A stretch of 64,000 nt of DNA, from positions 1 to 64,000 of the forward strand of contig CAJQMR010000002.1 of assembly GCA_905479495.1 (NCBI GenBank), given 5' to 3'. The stretch is from an uncultured Anaerolineae bacterium (GTDB lineage Bacteria; Chloroflexota; Anaerolineae; Promineifilales; Promineifilaceae). A program made the translations under genes and the position numbers. The notes under the pieces were generated by a model that saw nothing but the letters and a program-made list of their open reading frames with translations, made no database searches and was not told where the DNA came from. Below, in pieces: positions 24,220 to 32,957 of this stretch; the first letter of the stretch is position 1; the number at the start of each line of letters is the position of its first letter.

Positions 24220-26211
24220 TCAACTACCCGCGTTCTGAGCGATCTCTGCATATTCCTGCCGTTCGGCCGTTTCCAAATCCACCCCTACCAACGACAAAAT
24301 TTCTGCCATTAGCCCTGCCTTACGCTCTGCGTCGGAGCGGGACCAGGTGCGTGATTTAATCTCCAAGAAGTAGCCAGGCACTTCTGGCTCAACCACCTTG
24401 TCAAAATTAATGGCAAAATCAGTTTCCTGGTAAATGATGTGCCAGCGCAGCCGGTCTTTGGTCACCTCAATGTCTGATTCTGGGTCAAAATATTCCCGAT
24501 AGAAACGCAAGCTGCGGTCCGCGTCAGCTAAAAAGCGGGAGCGGGAGAGCATGACCGCGTTGGGAAACTCTTGCCTTTCCCCCTCACCGATGAGCGTGAG
24601 TCGGGTGCGCGTCTGGTAAACCTGATCTTTCTCATCAACAAACTCATCCTCGCGGTAGCGCAGCCGGGCAGAGTCTGGGTCTTCGTTGGCAAAGATGAAG
24701 TAATGGTCGTACTGTTTGTAATGGGCGCTGCGCACGATGCTGCAATGTTCGCTGTTGAGGAAGTCGAGGACGGCCGTTTTCTCTTCCAGTGGCGCTTTCA
24801 CCTGCACTTCAAAACTTTGCTGCCGCTGCACGCCAGACAGTAACACAAGCTTGTTGTACGGGCTGGACTCGCGCCGCACCACAAAAGCGTCAATCTCTGC
24901 CGCCACCTGAGCCGCTTCAATCTGTGCCTGAGCTTCATCTACGGTGAGCAGTTCCTGATTTTGCATCAGCCAACGGCCGTTGCACATCACATGCTGCACG
25001 TCGCCACTTTTAGCGGCATAAATGAGCCGAGAGTAAACACCATCTGGGTTGTTATGGAACTGAGGCCAGTTGTGCACGCCGCCCATCGCCACCACGGCCA
25101 GATCGGCCCGTTTGCCCACTTCCAGGCTGCCCGTCACATCGCCCATGTGCAGGGCACGTGCGCCGCGCCGGGTGACCAGCTCCAGCGCCTGCCGCGCGGG
25201 CAGCACCGTCGGGTCGTTGGACTGGGTTTTGGCCAGCAGGGCTGCCAGCCGCACCTCTTCCACCATGTCCAGATCGTTATTGCTGGCCGGGCCATCCGTG
25301 CCCACGCCCAAATTGATGCCAATTTCCAGCATCTCTTTGACGTTGGCAATGCCGCTGGCCAGCTTGAGGTTGCTACTGGGGCAGTGGGCCACACCCGCGC
25401 CCGCTTCCTTCAGGGCAAACATTTCGCTGGTTTCCAGATGGACGCAGTGGGCGGCCAGCAGCTTGGTGTCGAGCAATCCGTGGCTGGCAATATGAGGCAC
25501 CACAGGCGCATGGTTTTGCGTGCGGCAGTTTTCTACCTCTAGCTTTGTTTCGGCCACATGGGTGTGAATGGGCACATCAAAAGCGCGGGCCAGATCGGCA
25601 CAGGCGCGGTCCATTTCTGGTGTGCCGGTGTACCAGGCGTGGGGGGCCACGGCGGGCTGGATGAGCGGATGGCCGTTCCAGCGCTCAATGAAGCGACGAG
25701 TCAGCACCAGGGCGTCTTCGTAAGTGGCGGCGTCTGGCGCGGGGAACACAAGGACGGTTTGGCCTAATAAAGCACGCATACCGATGACGGCCGTTTCCTC
25801 CGCAATGGATTCTTCAAAATAGTACATATCGGCAAAGGTGGTCACGCCAGAGCGAATCATCTCGGCACAGGCGATGCGTGTGCCCAGCTTCACAAATTCC
25901 GGCGTCACAAACTCGCGCTCCACGGGCATCAGGTAGCCCAGCCAGACGTCCAGCCGCAAATCATCGTTCAGTCCGCGAAACAGGGTCATGGGGATGTGGG
26001 TGTGGGCATTTACCAGGCCGGGCATGATCACTTGCCCGGTGCAGTCAATTATTTCTTCGGCCTGGAATTCGGCGGTGATGGTTTCTGTGGGGCCAACGGC
26101 AACAATCGAGTCGCCTACAATGGCAACCGCGCCGTTTTCAATCACATCGTACTGCTCATTCATGGTGACGATGGTGCCGCCGGTGAGCAAAAAATCAGCC
26201 TTTTGAGGCAT
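24220..26211 (-). CDS. MTA/SAH deaminase-like amidohydrolase fused to a CYTH-like domain
   Basis: 663 residues in two parts. Residues 1-445 are a metal-dependent amidohydrolase of the 5'-methylthioadenosine/S-adenosylhomocysteine deaminase type: HTH at 70-72, HTHVAET near 216, AHCVHL near 255 and TDGPASNN with Asp306. Residues 466-663 look like a CYTH domain, with EVQVK at the start of its first strand, the QYDHYF segment (500-505), alternating basic residues RLRYR (516-520) and TRTRLTL (534-540), and the closing LEIKSR (616-621). CYTH domains bind triphosphates or nucleotides through such charged tunnel residues. The fusion is unusual. GGAGG precedes the ATG at 26211. Deaminase specificity is not settled. 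Confidence 0.82.
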   Translation of the reverse strand: MPQKADFLLTGGTIVTMNEQYDVIENGAVAIVGDSIVAVGPTETITAEFQAEEIIDCTGQVIMPGLVNAHTHIPMTLFRGLNDDLRLDVWLGYLMPVEREFVTPEFVKLGTRIACAEMIRSGVTTFADMYYFEESIAEETAVIGMRALLGQTVLVFPAPDAATYEDALVLTRRFIERWNGHPLIQPAVAPHAWYTGTPEMDRACADLARAFDVPIHTHVAETKLEVENCRTQNHAPVVPHIASHGLLDTKLLAAHCVHLETSEMFALKEAGAGVAHCPSSNLKLASGIANVKEMLEIGINLGVGTDGPASNNDLDMVEEVRLAALLAKTQSNDPTVLPARQALELVTRRGARALHMGDVTGSLEVGKRADLAVVAMGGVHNWPQFHNNPDGVYSRLIYAAKSGDVQHVMCNGRWLMQNQELLTVDEAQAQIEAAQVAAEIDAFVVRRESSPYNKLVLLSGVQRQQSFEVQVKAPLEEKTAVLDFLNSEHCSIVRSAHYKQYDHYFIFANEDPDSARLRYREDEFVDEKDQVYQTRTRLTLIGEGERQEFPNAVMLSRSRFLADADRSLRFYREYFDPESDIEVTKDRLRWHIIYQETDFAINFDKVVEPEVPGYFLEIKSRTWSRSDAERKAGLMAEILSLVGVDLETAERQEYAEIAQNAGS

Positions 26212-26231
26212 GGTTCCTCCGTTTTCAGTGG

Positions 26232-26283
26232 ATTTCCCCGGAAACTTTAGCTGAGCAAAAATTCATGCAGTTTCCGGGGAAAT
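26232..26283. repeat. 15-bp perfect inverted repeat upstream of the deaminase fusion
   Basis: ATTTCCCCGGAAACT (26232-26246) and AGTTTCCGGGGAAAT (26269-26283) lie in the 288-bp spacer, just 20 bp before the fusion gene's start on the minus strand. The remainder of the spacer contains GTAATC/GATTAC-type repeat words and no gene. Confidence 0.6.
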
Positions 26284-26499
26284 ATTAGTGGTCGGTAATC
26301 AATTGCTTTTACTGTACGCGAAGCGGTCACTTAGCGACATTACTGACAAACTGATTACTGGTTGCTGTTCAGGCCGGATTATACCGAATTCCTGCTATAA
26401 TCGGGAACCGGCTACGGCCGTACCGCAAATTGAAAAACAGGAACTGGCAAAGCAATTATCCAATTGCTCAATTACCCAATTACGTAAGGAATTCCCACT

Positions 26500-27804
26500 A
26501 TGCGCATGATTGATTTGATTGAAAAAAAACGTGACGGCAAAACGCTGACCACGGCCGAAATTGAATGGTTTATTCGCGCCTACACAGCTGATGAGGTGGT
26601 GGATTACCAGGTCGCGGCCCTGCTGATGGCCATCTACATTCGCGGCATGGACCGACGCGAGACGGTTGACCTGACCCTGGCGATGGCCCACTCTGGCGAT
26701 GAGCTGGATTTACACGACGTGGCTCCCTTTGTTGTCGATAAACATTCGTCCGGCGGCGTGGGCGACAAAACGACGCTGGCGGTGCAGCCATTGGTCGCCG
26801 CTTGCGGCGTGCCGGTGGGCAAAATGAGCGGGCGCGGCCTCGGTTCCAGCGGCGGCACGCTGGATAAAATGGAGTCGATTCGCGGCTGGCGGTTAGAAAT
26901 GTCAATTGAGCAGTTCAAAAAGCAATTGGGCGAGATTGGGCTGGTGCTGGCCGGGCAAACGGCCGTCCTCGCCCCTGCCGACAAAAAGCTGTATGCCCTG
27001 CGCGATGTCACCGGCACGGTGGCCAGCACGCCGCTCATTGCCGGGTCGATCATGTCCAAAAAGTTGGCGGCGGGAGCCGACGCCATGGTGCTGGACGTGA
27101 AAACCGGCTCCGGTGCGTTTATGCCCACGGTCGAAGCGGCCCGCGAACTGGCCCAGGTGATGGTCGATATCGGCACGGACGCCGGGCGCAAGGTGGTGGC
27201 GCTCATCTCTGACATGAACCAGCCGCTGGGCCACGCCATTGGCAATGCGCTGGAGGTGAAGGAGGCAATTGCCGCACTGCAAGGGGATGGCCCGGCTGAT
27301 TTTTGGGCACACTGCCTGGAGGTGGCGGGGCACATGCTGCTGCTGGCGGGTAAGGTGGATAGTTTGGACGGGGCGAAGGAGATGGTTACGGCCGTTCGGC
27401 AAAATGGCACCGCGCTAGAAAAATTCCGCCAGATGGTAGCAGCGCAGGGTGGCGATGTGGCCCAAGTTGATGATCCCAGCTTGCTGCCCCAGGCCAAATT
27501 TGTGGAACCGATTGTTGCGCCACGAAGTGGCACGATTGCGGCAATGGCCACGGGGGAGATTGGTTGGGCGGCGGTGCGTTTGGGCGGTGGCCGTTTTGTG
27601 AAGACAGACAAAATTGATCATGCCGTGGGTTTTGTGCTGCCCGCCAAAATCGGCGATACCTTTGCCGAAGGCGACGAACTCGGCACCGTGCATGCCAACG
27701 ACAAAGCGAAGCTGGTTCAGGCGCGTGAGGAACTCCTCGCGGCCCTCACCTGGTCATACGATCCCGTTGCCCCGCAGCCCCACTTCCACGGCACCATCTT
27801 GTAA
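26500..27804 (+). CDS. pdp: Pyrimidine-nucleoside (thymidine) phosphorylase
   Basis: 434 residues, glycosyltransferase family 3. The phosphate/nucleoside site is visible in [19 protein letters not shown] (about 84-102) and in [18 protein letters not shown] (about 109-126). The signature [24 protein letters not shown] follows, with catalytic Lys and Arg nearby. It cleaves thymidine, deoxyuridine or uridine with phosphate in pyrimidine salvage. The C-terminal PYNP domain (350-434) is complete. AAGGA precedes the ATG at 26500. The family has G-H-T where this protein has G-S-S; the effect is unknown. Confidence 0.93.
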   Translation: MRMIDLIEKKRDGKTLTTAEIEWFIRAYTADEVVDYQVAALLMAIYIRGMDRRETVDLTLAMAHSGDELDLHDVAPFVVDKHSSGGVGDKTTLAVQPLVAACGVPVGKMSGRGLGSSGGTLDKMESIRGWRLEMSIEQFKKQLGEIGLVLAGQTAVLAPADKKLYALRDVTGTVASTPLIAGSIMSKKLAAGADAMVLDVKTGSGAFMPTVEAARELAQVMVDIGTDAGRKVVALISDMNQPLGHAIGNALEVKEAIAALQGDGPADFWAHCLEVAGHMLLLAGKVDSLDGAKEMVTAVRQNGTALEKFRQMVAAQGGDVAQVDDPSLLPQAKFVEPIVAPRSGTIAAMATGEIGWAAVRLGGGRFVKTDKIDHAVGFVLPAKIGDTFAEGDELGTVHANDKAKLVQAREELLAALTWSYDPVAPQPHFHGTIL

Positions 27805-27825
27805 GGGCGACCCGCCGGGTCGCCT

Positions 27826-28560
27826 CTACCGGAACGAAAAAGCGCCGGGGTTGTTGGTGCTGATCGTGTCCACGCCCCAGTCGAGCAGGGTGGGGTAATC
27901 CCAGTAGAAGCCGCCGGGGGTGCAGGCGTAGCCTGCTTTTTGGATGAGTTTTACCTCGTCCTGCGTGAGAAAGTCGGTGGCGGGGCTGAGGGCATCTACG
28001 GGCACATCCCCAATTAGCGCTAGCGGATCGCAAAAACGGCCGACATAAATCAAGCTCACCGTCAAATTGGGATTCATCTGCTTGACGCGCCGCAGGGCAA
28101 ACTGGTCAAAACTAATAAGCACCACCTGGTTTTCCATGCCGTGCTGCTCGATGAGGCGCACCACCTGCTGATCCAGTCGCGGATCAAAAATTGGGCCGTG
28201 TTTGAGTTCAATCATCAGGGCCACGCGGTCTTTGGCCCAGGCAAGTATTTCAGCCAGAAAAGGCATGTGCAGCCCGGCAAATTGGGGGTCAAAGTAATTA
28301 CCCACGTCAAGGGTTTGTAGGAATTCGGCCGTAAAATCACCAATCTGGCCACGAATGCCGGTTTTGTATTGCAAATCTGTGTCGTGGAATAATATTACCT
28401 GCTCATCGGCGGTGAGCTGCACGTCCAGTTCCAGTAGGTCGGCATCGCCTGCCAGCCCAGCTGCAAAGGCAGGCATCGTATTTTCCGGGGCAACGTCCAT
28501 CGCTCCCCGATGGCCAATGAGCAGGGGACGGCCGTTTTTCTCGCGTCGTAATTCAAACAT
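27826..28560 (-). CDS. Glycerophosphodiester phosphodiesterase
   Basis: 244 residues, a GDPD TIM barrel. LIGHRGAMDVAPENTMPAF near the N-terminus gives the catalytic His, Arg and Glu; ELDVQLTADEQVILFHD gives the metal-binding Glu-Asp and the second His. Later MIELKHGP supplies the further Glu/Lys pair. It hydrolyses glycerophosphodiesters to glycerol-3-phosphate and alcohol, in the cytoplasm because no signal peptide is present. It starts one base after the class II aldolase stop, so they are translationally linked. Confidence 0.93.
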   Translation of the reverse strand: MFELRREKNGRPLLIGHRGAMDVAPENTMPAFAAGLAGDADLLELDVQLTADEQVILFHDTDLQYKTGIRGQIGDFTAEFLQTLDVGNYFDPQFAGLHMPFLAEILAWAKDRVALMIELKHGPIFDPRLDQQVVRLIEQHGMENQVVLISFDQFALRRVKQMNPNLTVSLIYVGRFCDPLALIGDVPVDALSPATDFLTQDEVKLIQKAGYACTPGGFYWDYPTLLDWGVDTISTNNPGAFSFR

Positions 28561-28561
28561 G

Positions 28562-29392
28562 TTAACTACCTAATGTTTTTTGTACCACCTGGGCGACCAG
28601 TTCGCGCAGTTCGGTTTGGTTAAAGGAAGGGGGGGCTGGTTCGCTGGATCGCAGCGTGGGCAGATGGGGCTGGCTGGTGGGATGACAGGTGCCACACACC
28701 TGACAAAATTCGTCTTGCTCGCCCGGATGGCTCCAGCCCAGGTTTTCTCGCTGGCGCAACAGCTTTTCTACTTCGTGGGCAGGCAGTGGATTGCGCACGC
28801 CCAACTGGGCCAGCATAAAGCCAATCCGTGCATTTTGCTCCAATGATTCCAGTCGCATAAACGCCTGCATGGGCGAATCGCCCACCGTGAGCGAGCCGTG
28901 CCGCTGCAATACCAGTCCATCGTGGTTGCGAATCAGCTCGCGGATGGCACGCACGTTTTCTTCGCTAGAGGGGGTGGCGTACTGTGTGGTGGGAATGATG
29001 CCCAGCATGACAATCACTTCGGGAATCAGGCAGTCGGCCATGGGCACACCGGCAATAGAGAGGGCGACGGTGATGGGTGGGTGGGCGTGGACGACTGCCT
29101 GGATGTCGGGGCGTTGGCGGTACGCTTCCAAATGCATGGGGAGTTCGCTGGTTGGTTTGAGGGTGGCGGAACGGCCGTAACCTTCTCGTACCACCTGCCC
29201 TTCATTATCCACCACGAGCATATGCTCTGGCTCCAGCAATCCTTTATGTAAACCGGACGGGGTGATGAGCAGGCGATTGGGACCCAACCGCGCCGAAATG
29301 TTGCCGTCACTGGCGCAGATGAACCCTTTTTCGTACATCAGGCGGCCAATTTGGACGAACGTTTGGCGCAGCTCCCGCTCGTTCTGCCTCAT
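28562..29392 (-). CDS. Class II aldolase/adducin family protein with a C-terminal tail
   Basis: 276 residues. Residues 1-205 are the aldolase fold, with phosphate loop SDGNISARLG, the catalytic Glu in SELPMHLEAY, zinc ligands HAHPP and a third His in LQRHGSLTV. This suggests an L-fuculose/ribulose phosphate type aldolase or epimerase. The tail is unusual: residues about 226-236 contain CQVCGTCHP, followed by a Pro/Ser-rich linker and an amphipathic helix ELRELVAQVVQKTLG at the very end, resembling a compartment-targeting peptide. Its start overlaps the upstream reductase gene's stop by 4 nt. Confidence 0.85.
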   Translation of the reverse strand: MRQNERELRQTFVQIGRLMYEKGFICASDGNISARLGPNRLLITPSGLHKGLLEPEHMLVVDNEGQVVREGYGRSATLKPTSELPMHLEAYRQRPDIQAVVHAHPPITVALSIAGVPMADCLIPEVIVMLGIIPTTQYATPSSEENVRAIRELIRNHDGLVLQRHGSLTVGDSPMQAFMRLESLEQNARIGFMLAQLGVRNPLPAHEVEKLLRQRENLGWSHPGEQDEFCQVCGTCHPTSQPHLPTLRSSEPAPPSFNQTELRELVAQVVQKTLGS

Positions 29393-30453
29393 TCACTGCC
29401 TCCCAGTGCCACCTCGTACCGTTTCACTTCCTGGATGAGCCGCTGGGGACGGCCGTTAAATTCGCGCCAATCCAATTTTTCTAAGGTCAGCTTCCACAAA
29501 ATATCAGTCAACGCCGCGTTGACCGGCGTGGGTACGCCATGTTCTTTGCCTGCTTTGGCGATGGCCCCGTTATGGTAGACCACTTCGCTTTTGCCCTTAC
29601 CTGCTGTCAGGTCAATGTGGAACGAGGGCATTTTATCGCCACGGCCGTCGGCGACTAGCTTACTTAAGCCAGGTTTTAGCAGGGCACGCGGCAGCCGCTG
29701 AACAGAAAAGGCCAACTTGGTGGCAGGCACGGCTGGCAAGTCTACAACTTTGTGCCCGGCGGCTTTCATCACAGCCAACGTTTCTTTCAGCATTTTAATT
29801 TCCAAATCGAAGATAGGGTCGGAGCGGTAAATAAGCCCTGGTCGCCGGTTTAAAATAGCAGAGGTGGCATTGGCAATGATATTGAGAAAGGCTTTTGACC
29901 ATTTCATCGATTCGTAGTTCTTATACCCTTTGGTTTCCAATCCTGTATCACTAAAAAGTTTAAGCCAGGGACGAATATCTTGTTTGGGCTGGGTGGGAGC
30001 CAGGCAAAGACCGCCATCGGTGCGCTCCGCCACAAGCTGCGTGGTGGTTTCTTTACGAATGGGCAGGGTGAAGGAGCCAGCGATGATATGTTCAGCCCCA
30101 AACTGTTTGATGAGTCCTTGTTCTACCCCAATGCCATTTTGGGTGGTGATGATCATGTTGGGCTCTGGATAAAAGGCAATGAGGGGGTTAATTGCTGCGG
30201 CAATGTCGTACGCTTTCATGGCCAGAATGATGAGTTCGTAGGTTTGACCGTCTTTAAATGCCTGGGCCACAGAGGTTACGGCATTGGGCCGGGTTACGAT
30301 ACGCCGGTTGCCTTCGGTTACTTCCAGACCTGTTTCGCCAATCAATTGGGCCATCACGTCTCGGGTAATGAGGGTGACGTTGTGTTTTTGCTGCGCCAGG
30401 CGAGCACCTAAATAGCCGCCTACGGCCCCAGCACCATAAATTAAAATGTCCAT
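29389..30453 (-). CDS. Ketopantoate reductase-like (PanE/ApbA family) oxidoreductase
   Basis: 354 residues. The Rossmann motif GAGAVGGYLGARLA starts at residue 7, preferring NADP. The central QNGIGVEQGL segment and the C-terminal helical domain, with KWSKAFLNIIANATSAIL containing catalytic Lys and Asn, fit the family. It reduces ketopantoate or another 2-oxo acid; length above the usual 300 residues suggests a relative rather than true PanE. It is second in the run fmt, reductase, aldolase, GDPD on the minus strand. Confidence 0.85.
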   Translation of the reverse strand: MDILIYGAGAVGGYLGARLAQQKHNVTLITRDVMAQLIGETGLEVTEGNRRIVTRPNAVTSVAQAFKDGQTYELIILAMKAYDIAAAINPLIAFYPEPNMIITTQNGIGVEQGLIKQFGAEHIIAGSFTLPIRKETTTQLVAERTDGGLCLAPTQPKQDIRPWLKLFSDTGLETKGYKNYESMKWSKAFLNIIANATSAILNRRPGLIYRSDPIFDLEIKMLKETLAVMKAAGHKVVDLPAVPATKLAFSVQRLPRALLKPGLSKLVADGRGDKMPSFHIDLTAGKGKSEVVYHNGAIAKAGKEHGVPTPVNAALTDILWKLTLEKLDWREFNGRPQRLIQEVKRYEVALGGSE

Positions 30454-30510
30454 AAGCTTTTTCCGCTACATGTTGGAGACCAGAGATTCTTTGATCCAGT
30501 CTTAAAGTTG

Positions 30511-31446
30511 CTATTCTGTACCCAGTATACTGCCGATAAAGTTGTCGTAGCCGCGCAAAAAGTCAGAAACGGCCGTTACGCGTTTACCGGCCAATTGAAT
30601 TTCATGCAGCACCAGCCCGCCATCGGCAGTGAGGACAGCGGCACCTTCTTCATATGTCACCACCTGTCCTGGTTCGCCTGCGGGCAAACGGCCGTCGGCC
30701 ACCGCCGCCGATTTTATTTTAAGCAGCTCCCCTTGCCAGGTGGTAAAGGCTCCCGGCCAGGGCGTCATGGCTCGAATGCGGCGGTCAATTTCGTCGCTGG
30801 TTTGCTGCCAATCGAGACGGCCGTCTTCTTTGCTGATCATCGGGGCATAAGTGGATTGTTCATCGTTTTGCGGCGTGGCGCTGAGTTTGCCCGCCACAAT
30901 ATTGTCTAGATGCACATCCAGCAAGTTAGCTCCCAGTTCTGCCAGCCGATCATGGAGGGAAGCGGCCGTTTCTGTTGGTGAGATCGGCGTGGGCATGCAG
31001 GCATACACCGGGCCGGTGTCCAATCCCACATCCATTTGCATTAGGCAAACGCCGGTTTCGGCATCCCCGGCTAGAATGGCGTGCTGAATGGGAGAGGCCC
31101 CGCGCCAGCGCGGCAGCAGCGAGGCGTGAATGTTCAGACAGCCGTGCGGGGGTAGTTCCAGCACATGCGGCCGTAAAATTTGGCCAAACGCGGCCACAAC
31201 AATAATGTCTGGCTGCCAATCGCGCAGGGGCTGCGCCGCTTCTTCACTACGCAGTGATTTGGGCTGGTAGACGGGGATATTGGCCGCTTCGGCGGTGAGC
31301 TTGACGGGAGACGGCCGTAGCTGCTTGCCGCGCCCCGCAGGCCGATCTGGCTGGGTCACCACGCCGACTACCGTTTGTGATTCGATTAAGGTTTGTAGGA
31401 CGGGTACGGCAAAATCAGGCGTACCCATAAACACAACATTAGCCAT
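30511..31446 (-). CDS. fmt: Methionyl-tRNA formyltransferase
   Basis: 311 residues. FMGTPDFAVPVLQTL at the N-terminus is the family opening. The formyl-transfer site is present as LNIHASLLPRWRGASPIQHAIL (Asn, His) with TGVCLMQMDVGLDTGP and the catalytic Asp. The C-terminal OB-like domain (210-311) binds the tRNA acceptor. It formylates initiator Met-tRNA using 10-formyltetrahydrofolate. It is the first gene of a possible four-gene minus-strand transcript. Confidence 0.95.
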   Translation of the reverse strand: MANVVFMGTPDFAVPVLQTLIESQTVVGVVTQPDRPAGRGKQLRPSPVKLTAEAANIPVYQPKSLRSEEAAQPLRDWQPDIIVVAAFGQILRPHVLELPPHGCLNIHASLLPRWRGASPIQHAILAGDAETGVCLMQMDVGLDTGPVYACMPTPISPTETAASLHDRLAELGANLLDVHLDNIVAGKLSATPQNDEQSTYAPMISKEDGRLDWQQTSDEIDRRIRAMTPWPGAFTTWQGELLKIKSAAVADGRLPAGEPGQVVTYEEGAAVLTADGGLVLHEIQLAGKRVTAVSDFLRGYDNFIGSILGTE

Positions 31447-31573
31447 AACGGCATTCTAACCACGATTTTCCCGATTGCAAACTTAGGAACAGAAATTAGA
31501 AAAAGGAAGAAGCTTTTTCTGTACCCCACCAAAAACTAACCATGCCCCCCGTTGTTTTCCAGCATCATCCTTA

Positions 31574-31602
31574 TTGACGTAATATACACTCCCCCTTACA
31601 AT
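31574..31602 (+). promoter_or_regulatory. Sigma-70 promoter of the DUF4870 gene
   Basis: TTGACG (31574-31579) and TACAAT (31597-31602) are separated by 17 bp, about 80 nt before the ATG at 31685, which has AGGAGG upstream. Confidence 0.65.
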
Positions 31603-31684
31603 GCAATTTGAAAAGGAAACAGGAGCCTGGTTAACAAACAAACTTCAGCCAGCTCAAACATAATTGCATTAGGAGGCAATCCCT

Positions 31685-32035
31685 ATGAGTGACGATATTG
31701 ATGTGACAAACGATGAGATGAATCTTACCGGTCCATCGGATGATGATAAGCTGTGGGCGCTTTTGGCATATGTATTTTCCCCGCTGGTTCCCATCATCAT
31801 CTTTTTGATGGAGGATAAGAAGGAACGGCCGTTTCTTAAAGCCCATAACGCGCAAGCACTTGTTTGGGGCTTAATCAATATGGTGGTAGGTACCGTATTG
31901 AGTACAATCTTATGCGGTATCCCTTCACTTGCCATGTGGATTATTGCTATTTATTGGGGCTGGCAAGCTTACCAGGGACAAGAAGTTACCATTCCTGTCG
32001 TCACAGATTTTGTGAAAGGACAGGGTTGGGCTTAA
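31685..32035 (+). CDS. DUF4870 small membrane protein
   Basis: 116 residues. An acidic, Asp/Glu-rich cytoplasmic N-terminus leads to three hydrophobic segments with LWALLAYVFSPLVPIIIF, the loop KKERPFLKAHNAQALVW and a final helix pair. This is the DUF4870 pattern (including the conserved H-x-x-Q segment). The function is unknown. The ribosome site is AGGAGG. A perfect terminator follows. Confidence 0.85.
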   Translation: MSDDIDVTNDEMNLTGPSDDDKLWALLAYVFSPLVPIIIFLMEDKKERPFLKAHNAQALVWGLINMVVGTVLSTILCGIPSLAMWIIAIYWGWQAYQGQEVTIPVVTDFVKGQGWA

Positions 32036-32060
32036 ATTCAGCGGTAGATAGATAAATGTT

Positions 32061-32104
32061 AAGCCAGTCCCAGCCATCGTGGCGGGGGCTGGCTTTCTTT
32101 TTTT
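32061..32104 (+). terminator. Rho-independent terminator after the DUF4870 gene
   Basis: AAGCCAG (32061-32067) pairs with CTGGCTT (32089-32095), extended inside by TCCC against GGGG, and TCTTTTTTT follows. Confidence 0.85.
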
Positions 32105-32137
32105 GCGATTGAAAAAACTATAAGGGAGGATTTTAAA

Positions 32138-32863
32138 ATGGATGTTGCAAAAGCATTTACCTACTTTAGCGAGGATGATCGATGGCTGGGTAAGTTAGGC
32201 ATTGGTGTCCTGATTTCGCTGGTCTCGTTTTTGATCTTGCCTGCGTTTTTGCTGTACGGATACATCGTGGGTATTACCAGAAATGTAATGAATGGGGAGA
32301 AATTGCCGCTGCCCGAATGGGAAGATTTAGGCACGCTATTTAAAGATGGACTGGTCATGTTTGTGGCTGGAATTGTGTATACGCTGCCGTTTTGGCTGTT
32401 GGCCTGCATTGCTTTTGCGGCCACCATTGGATTTGGTGGTCTAAGTGAAGCAACACAGATTAGCGAGGATGCTGCTGTGGCGGGCATTATGGCCACGTAT
32501 GGCCTGGTTGGTTGTCTTGCGTTTATTTTTATGCTGGCATTTTTCTTCATTAGCCCAGCGATTGTCATTCAATATGTGCGAGAAGGTGATTTGAACGCTT
32601 GTTTTCGCTTTGGTGAGGTATTGGCCATTGTACGCGACAATTTTGCTGATATTTTGATTGCCGGATTGACGCCGTTTGCCGCCAGCTTTGTCTTGTCGAT
32701 TGTTTTTGGGGTGCTTAGCATCATACCTTGCTTGGGCTGGATTGCCTCTTTTGTGCTTGGTATTGCTGTTGGGCCGTATTTAACGGCCGTTACTGGCCAT
32801 CTCTACGGTCAAATTGCGGGCAAAATCGGCGGTACGCCGCCAGAAGAAAAGTTTGCTGTTTAG
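32138..32863 (+). CDS. DUF4013 membrane protein
   Basis: 241 residues with five to six hydrophobic helices. GKLGIGVLISLVSFLILPAFLLYGYIVGITRNVMNGEKLPLPEW is the DUF4013 opening; the second half contains FRFGEVLAIVRDNFADIL and a Gly-rich helix pair. It is probably a small integral membrane scaffold of unknown function. GGGAGGA precedes the ATG. It is separated from the DUF4870 gene by a terminator, so it has its own promoter or depends on read-through. Confidence 0.82.
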   Translation: MDVAKAFTYFSEDDRWLGKLGIGVLISLVSFLILPAFLLYGYIVGITRNVMNGEKLPLPEWEDLGTLFKDGLVMFVAGIVYTLPFWLLACIAFAATIGFGGLSEATQISEDAAVAGIMATYGLVGCLAFIFMLAFFFISPAIVIQYVREGDLNACFRFGEVLAIVRDNFADILIAGLTPFAASFVLSIVFGVLSIIPCLGWIASFVLGIAVGPYLTAVTGHLYGQIAGKIGGTPPEEKFAV

Positions 32864-32891
32864 CTGCCAAGCTGGGCCCATTCAAGAAAGA

Positions 32892-32931
32892 AAAAAGACG
32901 GCGCATCCGAGGGAGGGTGCGCCGTCTTTTT
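32892..32931. terminator. Bidirectional terminator, 14-bp stem
   Basis: AAAAAGACGGCGCA (32892-32905) and TGCGCCGTCTTTTT (32918-32931) pair perfectly between convergent genes. Confidence 0.92.
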
Positions 32932-32957
32932 AAGAGGGAAGAGGGTTTAAAACGAAC

